IMG/VR virus record: IMGVR_UViG_3300031675_000032
Coordinates: 1 to 20,845 of that record
Length of the DNA stretch: 20,845 bases
Strand: one strand, 5' to 3'
Origin: a virus
Part shown: positions 7,644 to 15,207 of the stretch, piece after piece
Numbering within the stretch: position 1 is the stretch's first letter
Layout of the letters: every line of letters begins with the position of its first letter
The notes under the pieces: generated by a model
Database searches by the model: none
What the model was told of the DNA's origin: nothing
The model's input: only the letters and a program-made list of their open reading frames with translations
Translations under genes and position numbers: made by a program

Positions 7644-8081
7644 TTACGGTCTTATAACTGATGCAATTTTTGAATTTCTATTGAATTTGTCAACAGTTAA
7701 ACCTATGTTATTACCTTTTGGTCTAATACTATTTATAGCTTTATATGTTTGTTCTGCTAACTTTATGCTATCTTCGTTTAGTTCGAAGTATGAAATGGGG
7801 TGTACACCTTGTTGGTCTGCAACTGTAATTAATGCAACTGCCAATGTTTTAGCAGTAGGGCCATTGAATCCTATACTTTCAAGTCTGTTTTCTATTATGT
7901 TAATTTTGTTTGGGTCCATGCCCTTAAAATTTTGTGGTACCATGTTTACAAGTATTTCAACACTTGCTTCTGGTAATGGAAAATTAATAGTATTGTTTTC
8001 TATAAACTGTACAAGTTTATCTCTACGAACTTCGTAACTAATCTCATTGCCGAATGTTTCGTATAAACTCTTACTACTCAT
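7644..8081 (-). CDS. Unrecognised 145-residue protein between the gp48/54-like gene and gp4
   Basis: Not recognised. The start at 8081 is chosen over an in-frame ATG at 8159 for two reasons. It overlaps the upstream stop in the arrangement ATGAGTAG, and it has AGGA eight bases upstream; the longer form would overlap the neighbour by 86 bases. The product is mostly predicted helix with mixed charge and has no membrane segment. One stretch (GPTAKTLAVALITVADQQGVHPISYFEL) is well packed and hydrophobic. Its position in the baseplate and head-completion cluster suggests a small virion component; in related marine phages such genes are annotated as structural or hypothetical. Confidence 0.75.
   Translation of the reverse strand: MSSKSLYETFGNEISYEVRRDKLVQFIENNTINFPLPEASVEILVNMVPQNFKGMDPNKINIIENRLESIGFNGPTAKTLAVALITVADQQGVHPISYFELNEDSIKLAEQTYKAINSIRPKGNNIGLTVDKFNRNSKIASVIRP
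7730..7737 (-). promoter_or_regulatory. Full-consensus late promoter inside the gene upstream of gp4
   Basis: TATAAATAGTATTAG on the minus strand matches the T4 late consensus at all eight core positions. It lies in the C-terminal coding part of the 145-residue gene and would give gp4 a transcript with a leader of about 90 bases. As it falls in coding sequence it could be chance. Confidence 0.45.
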
Positions 8082-9123
8082 TTGATGATCCTGTAAACTG
8101 TTCAAAGAACTTGTCTGATTGTTTGGATCTAACATCGCCGTTTTCATCGCCAAACCCACCTACTAAAAAGTCTAGATTTTTTGCTCCCATATGGGGATTT
8201 TTAGTAACACTACGTTCAGGCATAGAACCACCCGGTGTATCAACATTTGTTTCACCTGCTCTTAGTTTTTTCCAAGCACCTTGATTGAATCCTGTGAATC
8301 GTTGTAACTCATCTTCTGAGATCCAATCGTTTACAGCTGGATTAATACTAAAGTTTTCGTAACTAATGTTCATTGTTATCATTGCTGGTGCTGAGTCTGA
8401 ATGGTCAATTCCATCTATTTGAAAATCTGTTATTAAAGGATTAAATATTGTATAACGTATTGCTTTCTGTCCATGGAACTTAACTATGTCCATACTAGTA
8501 ATAAAGTTTCTTTCTTTTCCTGGTCTAAGGTTGTACCCCATTGCGTCACTATCAAACTTTCCTAAAGTAACTGAGTCTGATCCGCCTGATGCTATTGCTT
8601 CTGGAACTACATCGTATGGTGTAATTTTTGGTGTATTTGTTGCACCAGTCATGTCAAATTTTCCCATTGGGTTAACAAATAAATGAGCATAAGCCTTCAT
8701 TAAAACTATTACCCACGCACTATCAACTGTATCATATGCTGTTACCTGTATAGGTTTCATTTCTGTGTGAGTCACAGTGATACGTTTTCTATTATATTGA
8801 TTTTTTACGTCTGTTTGAATTTCTGCACTTGGTACCTCAGCAGTTTTACACATAGAACTTAGTTGGTTCATTGTGTCAGTGCTGTTCAGGGCGTCAATTT
8901 TCACTCCTGAATTGAAGTGAAAATTAACGTATCCTTGAAACTTTTGACGTACTGGGTTTATGCCAGGATTGAATCGCTTTGCATTGTTCCAATCTCTCAG
9001 ATAATGGTTAACTGGTGTTTGACCATTACTCTGATGTGCATTACCCGTCCGCTGACCGTTATAATAGCCGGTACCTAATAGTTCTGCGGCTATTCTATAT
9101 AGTGGACCTCTAACTCCTGCCAT
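8074..9123 (-). CDS. Baseplate tail-tube protein (gp48/gp54-like)
   Basis: A 349-residue protein that fits the T4-like proteins sitting on the baseplate hub and starting or capping the tail tube. The middle (about 70-290) has the alternating strands of the gp19-type tube fold: VNFHFNSGVKI, then KRITVTHTEMKPIQVTAYD, and AMITMNISYENFSI. A helical segment VDSAWVIVLMKAYAHLF lies between them. The C terminus is polar and Gly-rich and may be flexible. The ATG at 9123 is chosen over TTG at 9126 because AGGAGG lies five bases upstream. It follows gp19 by 20 bases, consistent with co-synthesis of tube and baseplate. I cannot separate gp48 from gp54 by eye. Confidence 0.7.
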   Translation of the reverse strand: MAGVRGPLYRIAAELLGTGYYNGQRTGNAHQSNGQTPVNHYLRDWNNAKRFNPGINPVRQKFQGYVNFHFNSGVKIDALNSTDTMNQLSSMCKTAEVPSAEIQTDVKNQYNRKRITVTHTEMKPIQVTAYDTVDSAWVIVLMKAYAHLFVNPMGKFDMTGATNTPKITPYDVVPEAIASGGSDSVTLGKFDSDAMGYNLRPGKERNFITSMDIVKFHGQKAIRYTIFNPLITDFQIDGIDHSDSAPAMITMNISYENFSINPAVNDWISEDELQRFTGFNQGAWKKLRAGETNVDTPGGSMPERSVTKNPHMGAKNLDFLVGGFGDENGDVRSKQSDKFFEQFTGSSNE

Positions 9124-9143
9124 CAAGACCTCCTAGCGAATTA

Positions 9144-9767
9144 TTATGCGCCAGTACTTCCTGCTGGTCCAGGGTTAACGTTAGTAAACGGATTTCCTTG
9201 TGCTAAGATTCCTGCTACAACACTACTTGTTCCTTGCTCATGTATTGCATTATCAAATCTAATTGTTAATGATACAGTTACAGGTTCGTTAGTGGCATAG
9301 TCGGCATCTGAGTAGTCAGTGTTAGTTATAAAACATCCTTCTAAGAACCAAACTTCAGTTGCATCTGCGGAAGAACCATCTAATGATTCAACAAGCATGT
9401 TGAATTTGTAGTCTTCGCCAGCAATTGGAGCCGTCTGTTCTAAGTGATTAAGTTGTCTACTATTCTGTGCGCCAACAATTCTTGCTACACTATTACTAAT
9501 GTCGTCTCTTAGGACAACTGTAATAGGATCCCATGTGTGTTTGCCTTGGACATACACTTTTGAGTTGTAAGAATCAATTGGAACTTCTTCATAGTTTACT
9601 TTAGGACGAGTTACGTTCATAACATTCTGTGTGAATTCTCTCGTAGATTGGTCTCCGCCAAATCCACTTAGCATACTAACCCTAAATCTGAATTTCAGTT
9701 TAGGCATTAAGATGCCTTGGTTATCACCTATCGGAACACCAAATTTATTTTTTGTTGGTTCTGCCAT
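9144..9767 (-). CDS. 19: gp19-like tail tube protein
   Basis: Hexamers of this protein stack into the rigid inner tail tube through which DNA passes. The 207 residues compare with 163 in T4. From the ATG at 9767 the core shows KLKFRFRVSML, then the loop FGGDQSTREFTQNVMNVTRPKVNYEEVPIDSYN, WDPITVVLRDD, and the late strand VTVSLTIRFDNAIHE. These are the features of T4-like tube monomers. An in-frame ATG at 9794 was rejected because AGGAG lies nine bases before the 9767 start and inside the longer reading. The C-terminal tail after residue 190 is Gly/Pro/Asn-rich. A late promoter lies about 57 bases upstream. Confidence 0.9.
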   Translation of the reverse strand: MAEPTKNKFGVPIGDNQGILMPKLKFRFRVSMLSGFGGDQSTREFTQNVMNVTRPKVNYEEVPIDSYNSKVYVQGKHTWDPITVVLRDDISNSVARIVGAQNSRQLNHLEQTAPIAGEDYKFNMLVESLDGSSADATEVWFLEGCFITNTDYSDADYATNEPVTVSLTIRFDNAIHEQGTSSVVAGILAQGNPFTNVNPGPAGSTGA

Positions 9768-9823
9768 GTTTATATCTCCTAATCCATAAGACACATTTTA
9801 ATAGTAGGTCTTATCGTTACATT

Positions 9824-9830
9824 TATTTAT
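9824..9830 (-). promoter_or_regulatory. T4-type late promoter of gp19
   Basis: GATAAATA on the minus strand in the gap between the hydroxylase-like gene and gp19. The leader is about 50 bases and contains AGGAG. Confidence 0.65.
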
Positions 9831-9868
9831 CTAAAATGGGAGAAAATCTTTATACTAGTACTTAATGG

Positions 9869-10657
9869 CTATTGCTTTCTAATGTATGGAACTTCAGCAC
9901 CAAAATTCATTTCTTTGAACTTAGAATTAAAGAAATGTACCCCAGTAGGCAAATCTAATAAATTTCTGTGTAGGTCTACACTAAAAACTGCTCTATGTTC
10001 TGAAGACTCGTTGTATGCACTATGTATCCATTGATTATTAAACCCAAAAGTTTTTGTCCAGTCAGTTTCTTCATTGCAAACTTCAAAATATAACTCACCT
10101 TCTGGTACATACAAAGGAACATGTATTCTCATGTAGCCACCTTTTCTATTTTCTATACCAGTATGTCTTTTTATAACAGAGTCTGCTCTAAGTATAGAAT
10201 AACTTGCAATAGGGCATTCTTCTAAAGTCCATCTATCTAATAATTTTCTTGCTGTTGGTATTTTTGGATTGTCTACTGTGAAATCAAAATGTGTTTCTCT
10301 ATCTTCAGTAAACCAATCTGGTCTGCCATCTAAGCCATACCGTAAATTGTTAGCCATCCATGAATCTAACCCATGTTCGTTTTCTGCTACAAGACGTTGT
10401 GCGTCTGTTATAGTATAGTTACGTTGGTCTAATACTGCTTTGTATGATTCATCTCTGTCTAATACTTGTTGTATCTTTTCATGTGGTGTACCTTCTACAT
10501 CGGCAACCATATCTTCCCAAAGTCCTTCTCTGAAAGAGTCTAAGTAATCATAGATATCATTCAGTGCTTGAGTAGAACCTGGCCCGTCTTTATGCCATAC
10601 CTTTTGAAAGGCAGAGGAAAGTTTTTCTTCTTTTGTAAATTCTGAGTTTAGCTTCAT
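9869..10657 (-). CDS. Aspartyl/asparaginyl beta-hydroxylase-like Fe(II)/2-oxoglutarate oxygenase
   Basis: A 262-residue protein whose C-terminal half carries the signature of the Asp/Asn hydroxylase family. SVIKRHTGIEN (residues 160-170) supplies the HxG iron site at H165. MRIHVPLYVPEG is the conserved R-x-H strand. WIHSAYNESSEHRAVFSVDL supplies the second iron ligand H212 and R222 for 2-oxoglutarate. The H-to-R distance of ten residues equals that in human AspH. As in that family, no carboxylate iron ligand is present. Residues 1-120 are mostly helical and not recognised. A late promoter lies six bases before the ATG. It sits between sheath and tube genes, where T4 has no such enzyme. Substrate unknown: a virion or host protein, or a small molecule. 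Confidence 0.8.
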   Translation of the reverse strand: MKLNSEFTKEEKLSSAFQKVWHKDGPGSTQALNDIYDYLDSFREGLWEDMVADVEGTPHEKIQQVLDRDESYKAVLDQRNYTITDAQRLVAENEHGLDSWMANNLRYGLDGRPDWFTEDRETHFDFTVDNPKIPTARKLLDRWTLEECPIASYSILRADSVIKRHTGIENRKGGYMRIHVPLYVPEGELYFEVCNEETDWTKTFGFNNQWIHSAYNESSEHRAVFSVDLHRNLLDLPTGVHFFNSKFKEMNFGAEVPYIRKQ

Positions 10658-10663
10658 AACAAG

Positions 10664-10670
10664 TATTTAT
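10664..10670 (-). promoter_or_regulatory. T4-type late promoter of the hydroxylase-like gene
   Basis: CATAAATACTTGTT on the minus strand runs directly into the ATG at 10657, a spacer of six bases. No Shine-Dalgarno site is possible on a transcript started here. Confidence 0.6.
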
Positions 10671-10676
10671 GCAGTC

Positions 10677-10708
10677 AAAAAAAAGACGCCTTAAAAAAGA
10701 CGCCTTTT
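10677..10708 (-). terminator. Terminator after gp18, built from a direct repeat that pairs through G-U wobbles
   Basis: In the minus-strand RNA, AAAAGGCGUC (10699-10708) is followed by an 8-base loop UUUUUUAA and then GGCGUCUUUU (10681-10690), with four further U (10677-10680). GGCGUC pairs with a second GGCGUC with four Watson-Crick pairs and two G-U pairs, and AAAA pairs with UUUU. The DNA looks like a tandem direct repeat rather than a palindrome. The opposite-strand RNA would have A-C mismatches, so the element should act only on minus-strand transcripts. It lies 19 bases after the gp18 stop. Confidence 0.65.
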
Positions 10709-10726
10709 AATTTATTAATGTATTGC

Positions 10727-13513
10727 TTAACTACCGGATGATCCCAAAGTGTTTTGGATTCTAATCGGAATGTATATAAACTCAACTGCTTTGACAGGCT
10801 GTATAGCAATGTCAATGTAAAGTTCATTTCTATCAATTCTAGCAGATGTGTTATTTGTTCCATCACAAACTGTAACGAAGTCAAATAAACCTCTTTGAAT
10901 AACTAAGTTACTCAATAAACCATCAACTACATCTTTAGCATTTTGTCTAGTTACTGCATCATTTGGTTCAAACAAGAACGGCTTAACGATATCGTCAAGT
11001 CTTTCTCTTATGTACACAATAAGTCTAGCAACGTTCACTCTATCCAATGCACTTGCAGTTGGGTTAAGTGTTTTTTGTCCAAATACTGCAAGTCCACGTC
11101 CTGGGAATTGAGCAATTGGATTAATTTTGTTACCATATAATGTATCTCTTTGACCTTCGTTGAGTGTTACCGGAGTATACTCGCCTGTTGTCGGATCTAC
11201 ATAACCTACTGATGTTGCATTTTGAACAAGACCTCTTTGGAAGCCTGCTGGTGCAAACCAAGGGAAAGCAACCTGGTCATTGTATGCAAGAGTTCTTAAA
11301 GCAACATGACTTGAAGGAACAACAACGTTGGTTCCGTCTAAGTTAGTTGTTAAAGCACTTGGGTAATAAACAGCCGCGTATGGTGAAGCAGAAACAAGTC
11401 CGTCCTCTCCATTCTCACTAGCATTGTTGGCGTTAGTGGCCCAGTCTTTTGTGCTTGTAGCATCTGCTTTAAGTCTAAATGGTGAGTCAGCAATAACAAA
11501 GGCAGTATTTCTTCTGTCTGTGCTTAATGCTACCATTTCGTCTAGCAATTCAGGGAAGCCAGGAGCGGCAATAATGTTATATGCATTAACTTCACTTCTA
11601 ATGTCATCATTAGAAACGATTGCAGATTGCATTTTAGTTTTAACTAAATTGTGTACTGCTTTTCTTAATCCAAACATGTTACCGTCTGTTTTGTTTCCTG
11701 AAGCATCAACCCATACGTTACCAATATTAGTAGAAGCTGGAGTATAATTAATCTTATACTCTTTAACATTACCTACTGAAGCACGTTTGTTATAGCCCCA
11801 GATACCACTTGGGTATGCTGTTGCCAATGGTGCGTCTGCATCTAATGAACTTGCTGAAGACTGTCTAAAGTCTCCAAACACTATTCCTTCTGCTGTATGC
11901 TGATCACTTCCGTCTACTGAAACCCAGGCTGTACCTGACCACTTGTAGAATTTAGGGAAGTTTTCTGTATCGTCTGAATCCAACCATGCGTCGCCGGCTA
12001 CTAGAGCAGTTCCGTCTGATTGTACTGTTGGTGCTGTTGCAGTTACACTTACGTCTTTTGTGAAAGTAACCCAAGCACTACCGTTGTGTTCTAATAAGTC
12101 AACGTTAGCCTTAGCCACTGTCGCATTGTACCAGTAAGTACCTTCTGCTAAAGTTCCTGTCATAGTAGTTTTTGATGCTACATACGATAGGGCTCCGTAG
12201 TTAGAGTATGTTTTGTTTAATGCAACCGCCTGTGTTCCTAGTCCAATTGAACTTGGTCCAAAGTCTGCGTGGTTACTTTGTACAACTATATCTCTACCTG
12301 TACTAGAAGTTAATATAATATTATTATTACTTCCTATTGAAGCAAGAACTTCAGTTACACTAGCCGCACTAAGAGCCGCGTTGATGTCATAAACTGCATC
12401 TTCGGCTGTTGATGTTGCTGGAGTAGTACTGATTGTACCTGCCAATGTTACAACTGTAGTTGTGCCATTGTAAACAATGTCTAAACTGCTGTTGCCGGAA
12501 ACGTCTACGCCACTAGCGAACGCTGATGAACCAGTCGCTACTAATGATGTGTTTCCATTATGTCTTTTCAGGTCATACTCTGCTTCTGTTCCGCCATGTA
12601 CTGCAATAAGGTCGCCAACTTTAACGTTTGCCGTTCCTATTGTAGTAAGTGCTGTATCAGTGTTTGCATATATTGATGTTGCTACTGCACTAAAAGTCTT
12701 ACTTGAAGAACTGTAAAGTTTAGTAGATAAACTTGCACCTGTGTTAGGTGTTGAAGTTTGAACAAATATGTCTCCAGCTGAAAGAGCCGTAGTATTGTCT
12801 GATCTTAGACTTGGTACTGATAAATGAGTACTAAATTGGAAGTCACCTGATGTTGCTGAACCCCAACTAGTAGTACCTACTTGGTACCAGTCGTTTGAAT
12901 ATTTTTCGTAGTATTTAACTTGGGTAGAAGTTCCACCAGCCGCTGTATTTGCCACAACTGCGTAATCGCCGTTCTGTCCAAATGCTTGGCTTGGTCCACC
13001 TGTTCCTGAGTTTATACTTGTTGAATCTACAACGGATACTGTTTTCTTAACCCATGCTGTGCCTGACCATTCTCTTAACCCGAAAGTTGAAGATGCTGTG
13101 TCAAACCAGTATGATCCATCTGCAATAGCGCCTGTTGGAGCCTTGCTGGATGCCGCTAATTCACCTAAGTCTATATCTGCTCTCAGAACGTATGCTCTGT
13201 TTGCCAAACCTAAGAAACTGTGGGCCGCTAGTAAACCGTATTCATTGAGATCATAACCATTCAACTGATTACTACCACTTGCATAGAAACTTGGGTTTCC
13301 AAACTGTTGTAGTAGCTCACGTTGACTAGTCATTAGTTTTAATTTACCTGCGTTTGCTTTAGTTGTAAATGCCGCTGTACTTGTTCCATCTGGTCCAGTT
13401 TTATCCTGGGCCGTAGCGATGATTAACAAAGGTACAGTTCCAGCACCCGCCGCCGCATAAAACGATTCGTCGGATACACTAATGCTAACTCCTGGTGATA
13501 CTAATTCTGCCAT
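10727..13513 (-). CDS. 18: gp18-like contractile tail sheath protein
   Basis: It forms the contracting outer tail cylinder. At 928 residues it is much longer than T4 gp18 (659). The N terminus, AELVSPGVSISVSDESF, is the usual beta-strand opening used for inter-subunit weaving. The C-terminal third (about 600-925) holds the conserved core with GRGLAVFGQKTL (806-817), NVARLIVYIRERLDDIVKPFLFEPND (827-852) and a final IDIAIQPVKAVEFIYIPIRI strand pair. The extra length is a surface insertion from about 120 to 590, rich in Ser, Thr, Ala and Gly, with degenerate repeats. The start has AGGAG seven bases upstream and a late promoter about 40 bases upstream. The gene is monocistronic or nearly so, with a terminator just after it, as suits a highly expressed protein. 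Confidence 0.95.
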   Translation of the reverse strand: MAELVSPGVSISVSDESFYAAAGAGTVPLLIIATAQDKTGPDGTSTAAFTTKANAGKLKLMTSQRELLQQFGNPSFYASGSNQLNGYDLNEYGLLAAHSFLGLANRAYVLRADIDLGELAASSKAPTGAIADGSYWFDTASSTFGLREWSGTAWVKKTVSVVDSTSINSGTGGPSQAFGQNGDYAVVANTAAGGTSTQVKYYEKYSNDWYQVGTTSWGSATSGDFQFSTHLSVPSLRSDNTTALSAGDIFVQTSTPNTGASLSTKLYSSSSKTFSAVATSIYANTDTALTTIGTANVKVGDLIAVHGGTEAEYDLKRHNGNTSLVATGSSAFASGVDVSGNSSLDIVYNGTTTVVTLAGTISTTPATSTAEDAVYDINAALSAASVTEVLASIGSNNNIILTSSTGRDIVVQSNHADFGPSSIGLGTQAVALNKTYSNYGALSYVASKTTMTGTLAEGTYWYNATVAKANVDLLEHNGSAWVTFTKDVSVTATAPTVQSDGTALVAGDAWLDSDDTENFPKFYKWSGTAWVSVDGSDQHTAEGIVFGDFRQSSASSLDADAPLATAYPSGIWGYNKRASVGNVKEYKINYTPASTNIGNVWVDASGNKTDGNMFGLRKAVHNLVKTKMQSAIVSNDDIRSEVNAYNIIAAPGFPELLDEMVALSTDRRNTAFVIADSPFRLKADATSTKDWATNANNASENGEDGLVSASPYAAVYYPSALTTNLDGTNVVVPSSHVALRTLAYNDQVAFPWFAPAGFQRGLVQNATSVGYVDPTTGEYTPVTLNEGQRDTLYGNKINPIAQFPGRGLAVFGQKTLNPTASALDRVNVARLIVYIRERLDDIVKPFLFEPNDAVTRQNAKDVVDGLLSNLVIQRGLFDFVTVCDGTNNTSARIDRNELYIDIAIQPVKAVEFIYIPIRIQNTLGSSGS
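11915..13120 (-). repeat. Degenerate W-x-G-x-WV repeats in the sheath insertion
   Basis: Within gp18 residues 132-533, units of about 25-30 residues recur with the pattern G-x-hydrophobic-hydrophobic, a variable Ser/Thr-rich turn, an aromatic, then NG or SG and WV. The clearest are 132-157 (GSYWFDT to WSGTAWVKK), 457-485 (GTYWYNA to HNGSAWVTF) and 507-533 (GDAWLDS to WSGTAWVSV). Weaker copies lie at 181-212, 247-277 and 299-327. They are protein-level repeats; the DNA is diverged. They may be small exposed beta domains on the tail surface. Confidence 0.6.
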
Positions 13514-13550
13514 TATAATCTCCTAATATTATTAATTATGTTAGTGCAAT

Positions 13551-13557
13551 TATTTAT
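13551..13557 (-). promoter_or_regulatory. T4-type late promoter of gp18
   Basis: GATAAATA on the minus strand, 37 bases before the gp18 ATG. The leader is AT-rich and carries AGGAG. Confidence 0.7.
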
Positions 13558-13575
13558 CATAAAAAGTGTAAAGCA

Positions 13576-13594
13576 CGGTATTATAAAACTACCG
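13576..13594 (-). other. Small stem-loop in the kinase-gp18 gap
   Basis: CGGTA (13576-13580) and TACCG (13590-13594) form a five-pair stem with a nine-base loop. It lies between the terminator of the kinase gene and the gp18 late promoter. It could be an auxiliary terminator or a processing site. Nothing else is seen in the 126-base gap apart from the promoter and ribosome binding site. Confidence 0.3.
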
Positions 13595-13626
13595 GAGTAC
13601 AATAAAATATGAGGTTTTGATAAATA

Positions 13627-13641
13627 AGACCGGTTTGGTCT
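13627..13641 (-). terminator. Terminator of the neck-oxygenase-kinase operon
   Basis: On the minus strand AGACC, loop AAACC, GGTCT form a perfect five-pair stem overlapping the kinase stop codon. UUAUUUAU follows. The stem is short, so efficiency may be modest. Confidence 0.5.
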
Positions 13642-14296
13642 ATAATGCTTGTATTTTGGGGGTAAAGATATTATTATGTATTAAAGTTACTTGTTCTTGC
13701 AAATCTTCTAGTGTTCCTGTGTTAGATATCTCATAATCAAAATCATATCCTGCCCACTTCCATTCACTTGCATGTACACTTGCATAACGTGTTTCCATTG
13801 TGTGCTTTGCTGGAACACTACCTTTATTGGCGTGTGATGCCACTTCATACCATTCAGGCATGACGTTTCTTATAACATGAATAACTATACCGTCAAGTTG
13901 TTTAACTAAGTCTAGTTCATTTTTAAATCTAGCGTCACTTACAACAACTAGTTGGTCTTCTTGTGATCTCTTTCTAATACGATATTCTAAACTGTCTAAC
14001 CAAATGTCTTGATTAAAATGTGTACGCATTATTTCTGTACCTAACAACTGAAGTGCTAGTCTTGGAGTAAAATTATCTATGTTTAATTTTTTAGTCCAGT
14101 AAAGGTCTGCTGTTTCTCTAAAGTCTCTACTTGCTAATGTATCGCCTTCTAACATGTGTCTATCCCAACCAAACACACTAGAGCATAAATCTTTTAAAGG
14201 TGCCGCAAAACTATCCTTTACTGCTCCTCGTTCTACGAACATCTCGGCAACTGTATCTTTGCCACTTCCCATAAATCCTGTTATTCCTATTATCAT
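13640..14296 (-). CDS. Deoxynucleoside monophosphate kinase-like protein (gp1-like)
   Basis: A 218-residue P-loop kinase. GITGFMGSGKDTVAEMF (residues 4-20) contains the Walker A loop with the GSGKDT form typical of T4 gp1-type dNMP kinases. VVVSDARFKNELDLV (about 116-130) matches the later strand-turn in which D and R contact nucleotide, and IRKRSQEDQ precedes it. Such enzymes phosphorylate dNMPs, sometimes hydroxymethylated or otherwise modified ones, to dNDPs for phage DNA synthesis. T4 gp1 has 241 residues. An AGGA lies 11 bases before the ATG. The gene follows the fourth oxygenase by 23 bases and ends in a terminator. In T4 a dNMP kinase is an early gene, so a place in a late operon is unusual. 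Related small P-loop kinases cannot be excluded. Confidence 0.75.
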   Translation of the reverse strand: MIIGITGFMGSGKDTVAEMFVERGAVKDSFAAPLKDLCSSVFGWDRHMLEGDTLASRDFRETADLYWTKKLNIDNFTPRLALQLLGTEIMRTHFNQDIWLDSLEYRIRKRSQEDQLVVVSDARFKNELDLVKQLDGIVIHVIRNVMPEWYEVASHANKGSVPAKHTMETRYASVHASEWKWAGYDFDYEISNTGTLEDLQEQVTLIHNNIFTPKIQAL

Positions 14297-14319
14297 ACTA
14301 TTATATATCCTAATAATTA

Positions 14320-15207
14320 TTACTTAAAGAAATTTCCGGAAGAAACCAATTCTTCAATTCTTCTAAAATTCATTCCTTCACCTGAATGTACTCTAAACGA
14401 TACCCTAGGAGTATTATTAGTTAATACTCTATGCCATTTGGCTAAGTTAATAAAAAACGGATTATGCATTCCTTTACGTTCAGCACTTATAGGTATATGG
14501 TCTCTCCACATCTCAGAGTCTGCAATATAGCTCGTAGAGGCTGAAACTTTCAATCCATCTTGAGCGAGAACTTCCGGGAGACCTTGTGGAGTTATTTTGT
14601 AATCTGGATTATTGTTAAGCCATGTGTTTACAAATTTAGATTCTACTTCGTTGTACTTGTTATTCAACTCATCAGTAGCATGTGTAAATTGTAGGATACT
14701 CTCGTCTACATCTCCTAATAGTCTAAAATTACAACATACCGATGCTCTTACTTGGTGCAGTATTTGTGTATTAAAATCTACAGGAATATCATTTGGAATT
14801 TTTACAGGACCTTCTGTATGCCACTTTGATGTTTTATTAAAACACAAAATAGTTATAGGTGGTAACTTACCACCTGGTAGTTCCCAAAGGTCATCTAAAT
14901 AGTCTTCATGAAATGTGTCTCTAGCCCAATCATACACTTCACGTTTTAGTTTGCTATTCTTAATAAGTGCTGTACCATTAAAATGTATATTGTCATCTTC
15001 CCGTCCGTTTAGGCTGTGTATATATTTGTCATATTCATTCGCCGGTTGGGATTGCCAATTATTCCATGCTAGTTTATTTGTTTTAATTATAAAAGGTTTA
15101 AGGTGGCTTTTGTTATCATTAATTAATTCGTAATCTTCATCAGAAAAGATGTCGTCTACTGTCCAGGGTAGTTCCATTGTTGGTAAATCTATATAACAGT
15201 TTTTCAT
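14320..15207 (-). CDS. 2-oxoglutarate/Fe(II) oxygenase-like paralogue 1
   Basis: A 295-residue member of a four-gene tandem family. The putative iron triad is H130-x-E132 (KWHTEG) and H259 (AKWHRVLTNN), with R268 or R272 in TPRVSFRVHS as 2-oxoglutarate ligand. VCCNFRLLGDVDES (157-170) is a further block shared by the family. The N terminus, IDLPTMELPWTVDDIFSDEDYELI, recurs in the paralogues as a start module. It is the closest relative of paralogue 2, with stretches that are near-identical in DNA. ATGA start-stop overlap with the upstream gene and AGAGG eight bases upstream support coupled translation. HxE instead of HxD is allowed in several oxygenase families. Assignment rests on spacing of these residues, so a related cupin-like fold with another activity is possible. 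Confidence 0.65.
   Translation of the reverse strand: MKNCYIDLPTMELPWTVDDIFSDEDYELINDNKSHLKPFIIKTNKLAWNNWQSQPANEYDKYIHSLNGREDDNIHFNGTALIKNSKLKREVYDWARDTFHEDYLDDLWELPGGKLPPITILCFNKTSKWHTEGPVKIPNDIPVDFNTQILHQVRASVCCNFRLLGDVDESILQFTHATDELNNKYNEVESKFVNTWLNNNPDYKITPQGLPEVLAQDGLKVSASTSYIADSEMWRDHIPISAERKGMHNPFFINLAKWHRVLTNNTPRVSFRVHSGEGMNFRRIEELVSSGNFFK

Noticed and set aside
8074-8159. Longer start at 8159 for the 145-residue gene
   Set aside because: It would overlap the upstream gene by 86 bases, while the ATG at 8081 has AGGA and start-stop overlap.
9124-9126. TTG start for the gp48/54-like gene
   Set aside because: It would leave only two bases to AGGAGG; the next codon ATG has ideal spacing.
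10675-10884. Minus-strand open frame of 69 codons overlapping the end of gp18
   Set aside because: Out-of-frame overlap of gp18 and the terminator, with no independent ribosome binding site.
13620-13626. ATAAATA on the plus strand as a late promoter
   Set aside because: No plus-strand gene follows; it is the reverse complement of the U-rich tail of the kinase terminator.
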